Assembly: GCA_001513025.1 (NCBI GenBank)
Contig: LFRZ01000019.1
Span: 62,001 to 126,000, forward strand
DNA length: 64,000 nucleotides
Direction: 5' to 3'
From: Gammaproteobacteria bacterium DTU037
GTDB lineage: Bacteria; Pseudomonadota; Gammaproteobacteria; Pseudomonadales; Pseudomonadaceae
The notes beneath the pieces are model-generated. The model made no database searches, was not told where the DNA came from, and worked only from the letters and a program-made list of their open reading frames with translations. This document shows, piece by piece, positions 61,026 through 64,000 of the stretch (its first letter is position 1; each line of letters opens with the position of its first letter). Position numbers and translations under genes: made by a program.

Positions 61026-62366
61026 GTGCAAAGCATAAATCAGCAAGCACAGGTCGTGGTTGGCTTGGGTAAAAGTGGTCTGTCATTGGTGCGTTTTTTA
61101 GCGCGCCAAGGGCAGACATTTACCGTGGCTGATAGCCGTGCGCAGCCGCCTGAGCTGGGCACTTTGCAACGTGATTACCCACAGATTGCAGTGCACTGTG
61201 GCCCGTTGTCAGCTGATCTATTAAGTGCTGCCAAGGTGTTGTATGTCAGCCCAGGTTTAGCGCTGCGCACGCCTGCGCTGCAAGCGGCCATTACCAGTGG
61301 TGTGGCCATCTCGGGTGACATTGATTTATTTGCCCAATATGCACGTGCGCCGATTATTGCCATTACCGGATCCAATGCGAAAAGCACAGTGACCACCTTA
61401 GTTGGGCTGATGTGTACAGCCGCCGGCTTAAATGCTGCGGTTGGCGGCAACTTAGGCGTGCCAGCTCTGGATTTGTTGGATGATGCAGTGGATGTCTATG
61501 TAATGGAGTTATCCAGCTTTCAATTGGAGACCACCTCACAGCTTAAGGCGCGGGTGGCTGTGTGCTTGAATATCAGCGAAGACCATATGGATCGCTATGA
61601 TGATGTGCAGGGTTATATTGCCGCGAAACAACGTGTGTTTAATCACGCGCAAGCCGTAGTGATCAATCGCGATGACAAGGCTTCTCAGCCGCAGCAGGCA
61701 CAGGATACAGTGATCAGTTTTGGTTTATCTGAGCCGGTTGCTGGCGAGTTTGGTCTGCGTGAGCAGGCGGGTGTTAGCTATTTAGCCTATGGTGATGAAT
61801 TACTCTTGCCGATCAGTGCCTTAAAAATACGTGGCAGTCATAACTATGCTAATGCGTTATCTGCTTTGGCGATTGGCGCGGCAATTGATTTGCCCATGCC
61901 CGCGATGCTGTGCGCATTAGCAGATTTTACCGGACTTGAACACCGCTGCCAGTGGCTGCGCAATGTGCAGGGGGTCGATTGGTACAATGATTCTAAAGCC
62001 ACCAATGTGGGAGCTGCTTTAGCGGCGATTGAAGGCTTGGGTGCCGACAATGCTGGCCAGCTCGTCTTGATTGCTGGTGGTGATGGTAAAGGTGCGGATT
62101 TTTCTAGCTTAAAAGGCCCCGTGGCGCAGTATTGTCGTGCTGTGATTGTTTTAGGGCGTGATGCTGAACGACTTGCGCAAGCCTTAGGTGATGCGGTCGC
62201 CATTGAGCGCGTAGCAAGTCTTGAGGATGCCGTATTGCTTGCCGCACAGCTGGCGCAAGCGGGTGATAGCGTCTTGTTAGCACCGGCCTGTGCCAGTTTG
62301 GATATGTTTAAAAGCTTTGAGCAACGTGGCGAGCTATTCGCCCAAGCCGTCGGGAGGTTGCTATGA
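61026..62366 (+). CDS. murD: UDP-MurNAc-L-alanine:D-glutamate ligase MurD
   Basis: Adds D-glutamate to UDP-MurNAc-L-Ala. The 446-residue ligase has an N-terminal UDP-binding domain with VVGLGKSGLSLVRFLARQG, the ATP loop IAITGSNAKSTVTTLVGL (about 115) and NDSKATNVGAALAAIEGL. GTG at 61026 is the start: GAGG is 8 bases upstream and the gene would otherwise overlap mraY. It overlaps ftsW by four bases. Confidence 0.96.
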   Translation: MQSINQQAQVVVGLGKSGLSLVRFLARQGQTFTVADSRAQPPELGTLQRDYPQIAVHCGPLSADLLSAAKVLYVSPGLALRTPALQAAITSGVAISGDIDLFAQYARAPIIAITGSNAKSTVTTLVGLMCTAAGLNAAVGGNLGVPALDLLDDAVDVYVMELSSFQLETTSQLKARVAVCLNISEDHMDRYDDVQGYIAAKQRVFNHAQAVVINRDDKASQPQQAQDTVISFGLSEPVAGEFGLREQAGVSYLAYGDELLLPISALKIRGSHNYANALSALAIGAAIDLPMPAMLCALADFTGLEHRCQWLRNVQGVDWYNDSKATNVGAALAAIEGLGADNAGQLVLIAGGDGKGADFSSLKGPVAQYCRAVIVLGRDAERLAQALGDAVAIERVASLEDAVLLAAQLAQAGDSVLLAPACASLDMFKSFEQRGELFAQAVGRLL

Positions 62367-63583
62367 GCATTCGTGATGCGTTTGCGCTACCGTCTCCTTG
62401 GCGGCATAACAATAAAGCGGATATTGATTTTCCCTTGCTAGCCGCTTGCGCGTTATTGATGGGGATTGGTTTAGTGATGATTGCCTCTGCATCCTCAGCC
62501 GTGGCCGATACCAATACCGGCAATACCCTTTACTACTTTATTCGTCATATGATTTATATCGTGGTTGCCTTAATTGCTGGCGGCTTAACCTTATTTGTGC
62601 CCATGTCTGTTTGGCAGCGTTACAGTGGCTGGCTGTTGCTGTTTGCTTTTGTGGTACTGATACTGGTGTTGGTGCCAGGCGTTGGCCGTGAAGTGAATGG
62701 CTCAAAACGCTGGATTGGAGTTGGTATTTTTAATATCCAGCCCACCGAGTTAGCCAAGCTGTTTATGGTGATTTTTATTGCTGGTTTTCTGGTGCGACGC
62801 AAGGATGAGGTCAAACAACGTTTACGCGGTTTACTTAAGCCTTTACTGGTGGCGATGGCAATGGCGCTTTTGATCTATTTCGAGCCGGACTTCGGTGCCA
62901 TGGTGGTGATGCTCGGCAGTGTAATTGTGATGCTTTATCTGGGCGGCGTGCGCTTGTTATTGTCTCTGCCGTTGCTGGGTATTTTACTTGGCGGACTGGT
63001 ATATGTGGTCCGTTTTGAAAGTTATCGTATGGCGCGTTTGACCAGTTTTACTAATCCCTGGGAGGATCAGTACGGTGCAGGTTATCAATTAACTCAAGCC
63101 TTAATTGCTTTTGGTCGCGGCGAGTGGTTTGGTTTGGGTTTAGGCAATAGCATCCAGAAACAGTTCTTCTTACCTGAAGCACACACCGACTTTGTGTTTT
63201 CGGTACTGGCTGAAGAGTTGGGCATGGTGGGTGCTTTGACCACCTTGGGGTTGTTTGTTTTTGTTAGCGTGCGTGCTTTGTTTATTGGCGTTTGGGCTGA
63301 ACAGGCTAAACAATATTACTCGGCCTATGTTGCCTACGGTTTGTCCTTGCTGTGGATTGGTCAGGTGGTGATTAACCTGGGTGTGAACGTCGGCCTGCTA
63401 CCGACCAAAGGCTTGACCCTACCTTTTATCAGTTACGGCGGTAGCTCCTTAGTGGTTTGCTGCATCAGTTTGGCGATTTTATTGCGCATTGAGTGGGAAC
63501 GTCGTACTCAATTGCTATCAGCCAACTCAATGAGCAAGGCACAAATTTCTGCCATGGCGAAGGGGGTGCGTGATGCGTGCTAA
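62363..63583 (+). CDS. ftsW: Septal peptidoglycan glycosyltransferase FtsW
   Basis: SEDS-family polymerase that builds septal glycan strands from lipid II together with FtsI. The 406-residue protein has about ten transmembrane segments, the SEDS motif GVNVGLLPTKGLTLPFISYGGSSLV near the C-terminus (about 335-359), and the FEPDFGAMVVM loop (about 172-183). It overlaps murD by four bases and murG by eleven. Confidence 0.96.
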   Translation: MSIRDAFALPSPWRHNNKADIDFPLLAACALLMGIGLVMIASASSAVADTNTGNTLYYFIRHMIYIVVALIAGGLTLFVPMSVWQRYSGWLLLFAFVVLILVLVPGVGREVNGSKRWIGVGIFNIQPTELAKLFMVIFIAGFLVRRKDEVKQRLRGLLKPLLVAMAMALLIYFEPDFGAMVVMLGSVIVMLYLGGVRLLLSLPLLGILLGGLVYVVRFESYRMARLTSFTNPWEDQYGAGYQLTQALIAFGRGEWFGLGLGNSIQKQFFLPEAHTDFVFSVLAEELGMVGALTTLGLFVFVSVRALFIGVWAEQAKQYYSAYVAYGLSLLWIGQVVINLGVNVGLLPTKGLTLPFISYGGSSLVVCCISLAILLRIEWERRTQLLSANSMSKAQISAMAKGVRDAC

Positions 63584-64000
63584 TATTTTGATTATGGCCG
63601 CGGGCACCGGTGGTCATGTATTTCCAGCCTTGGCCTGTGCTGAAGAATTTACCGCCCGTGGCTACCAAGTGCATTGGTTAGGTGCTGGGCGGGGTATGGA
63701 AAATGAACTGGTACCCGCCGCAGGTTTTACTCTACATACGCTTAAAGTGACGGGTTTACGTGGTAAAGGTCTGCGCTCACTACTGACCGCACCTTTTAAA
63801 CTATTGGCTGCTTTATGGCAGGCCAAGCGCTTAATGCGTGAGTTAAAACCCGTCTGTGTGCTGGGTATGGGTGGCTATGTCACCGGTCCCGGTGGTTTGG
63901 CGGCCAAGCTGGCATCGATTCCCTTGGTGATTCATGAGCAAAATGCGGTGGCGGGCACTGCGAATCGTATTTTATCGCGTTTTGCTACGCGCATTTGCCA
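63573..64000 (+). CDS. murG: Lipid II synthase MurG, 5' part
   Basis: Transfers GlcNAc from UDP-GlcNAc to lipid I to form lipid II. Only the first 142 codons are in the window. The N-terminus begins MRANILIMAAGTGGHVFPALA, with the Gly-rich loop and His of the acceptor-binding site, followed by LGAGRGMENELVP, GMGGYVTGPGGLAA and HEQNAVAGTANRIL. ATG at 63573 overlaps the ftsW stop and has GGGGG 6 bases upstream. Position after ftsW is the standard dcw order. Confidence 0.96.
   Translation, partial: MRANILIMAAGTGGHVFPALACAEEFTARGYQVHWLGAGRGMENELVPAAGFTLHTLKVTGLRGKGLRSLLTAPFKLLAALWQAKRLMRELKPVCVLGMGGYVTGPGGLAAKLASIPLVIHEQNAVAGTANRILSRFATRIC

Overview
This window is chromosomal DNA of a gammaproteobacterium, most likely a member of the Pseudomonadaceae. 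The reasons are the gene blocks DUF484-xerC-yigB, thiD-thiE-hemL, rplM-rpsI-petABC-sspAB, folM-folE-folX, bamD/rluD-pgeF, kdsD-kdsC-lptCAB-rpoN-hpf-ptsN-rapZ-ptsO and rnpB-mraZ-dcw, together with a PrrF-type small RNA. The base composition looks near half GC, low for Pseudomonas, and suggests a low-GC relative (a Thiopseudomonas- or Denitrificimonas-like lineage is a guess). No transposase, integron, prophage, CRISPR array, rRNA or tRNA gene was seen.

Layout: (1) 1-2049, end of a DUF484 gene, xerC and a HAD phosphatase. (2) 2247-5013, minus-strand thiD-thiE-hemL, then a SulP transporter. (3) 7274-12154, ribosomal proteins L13/S9, the cytochrome bc1 operon petABC, and sspA-sspB. (4) 12248-16546, envelope genes (BON lipoprotein, SIS isomerase, YraN, LpoA) with divergent rsmI. 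(5) 16526-19851, hopJ and the folX-folE-folM pterin group, then a flavodoxin and a pseudouridine synthase. (6) 19890-24664, DUF2788, an Lrp-type regulator, a possible structured RNA, glutathione peroxidase, bamD, and rluD-pgeF. (7) 24665-29218, an accessory stretch: a decayed acyl-CoA ligase, a DUF1302/DUF1329 outer-membrane pair, and prrF on the minus strand. (8) 29219-41289, mostly housekeeping: DUF1820, PsiE, a SWIM-SNF2 helicase, nitrilase-tldD, darP, pmbA, DUF3426, prmA, an acyltransferase, DUF2007, and an SRAP-family protein whose active site is largely lost. (9) 41319-48345, a long minus-strand run for Kdo and LPS transport, sigma-54, and the nitrogen-branch PTS. (10) 48655-52982, a DEAD-box helicase, a HAD hydrolase, tesB and a flavoprotein. 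(11) 53037-64000, rnpB and the division/cell-wall cluster mraZ to murG (cut by the window end).

Much of the window serves the envelope: LPS precursor synthesis and export, outer-membrane assembly (BamD, DolP-like, LpoA), and peptidoglycan synthesis and septation. The rest is respiration, ribosome maturation, cofactor synthesis and regulation. No wholly new multi-gene system was found. The most unusual items are the SRAP paralogue without its catalytic Cys, Asn and His, the PrrF RNA with a Fur-like site inside its promoter, palindromes at the petABC promoter, two possible unannotated RNAs around the lrp-type gene, a strong hairpin inside ptsN, and separation of rsmI from rnpB-mraZ by about 36 kb.
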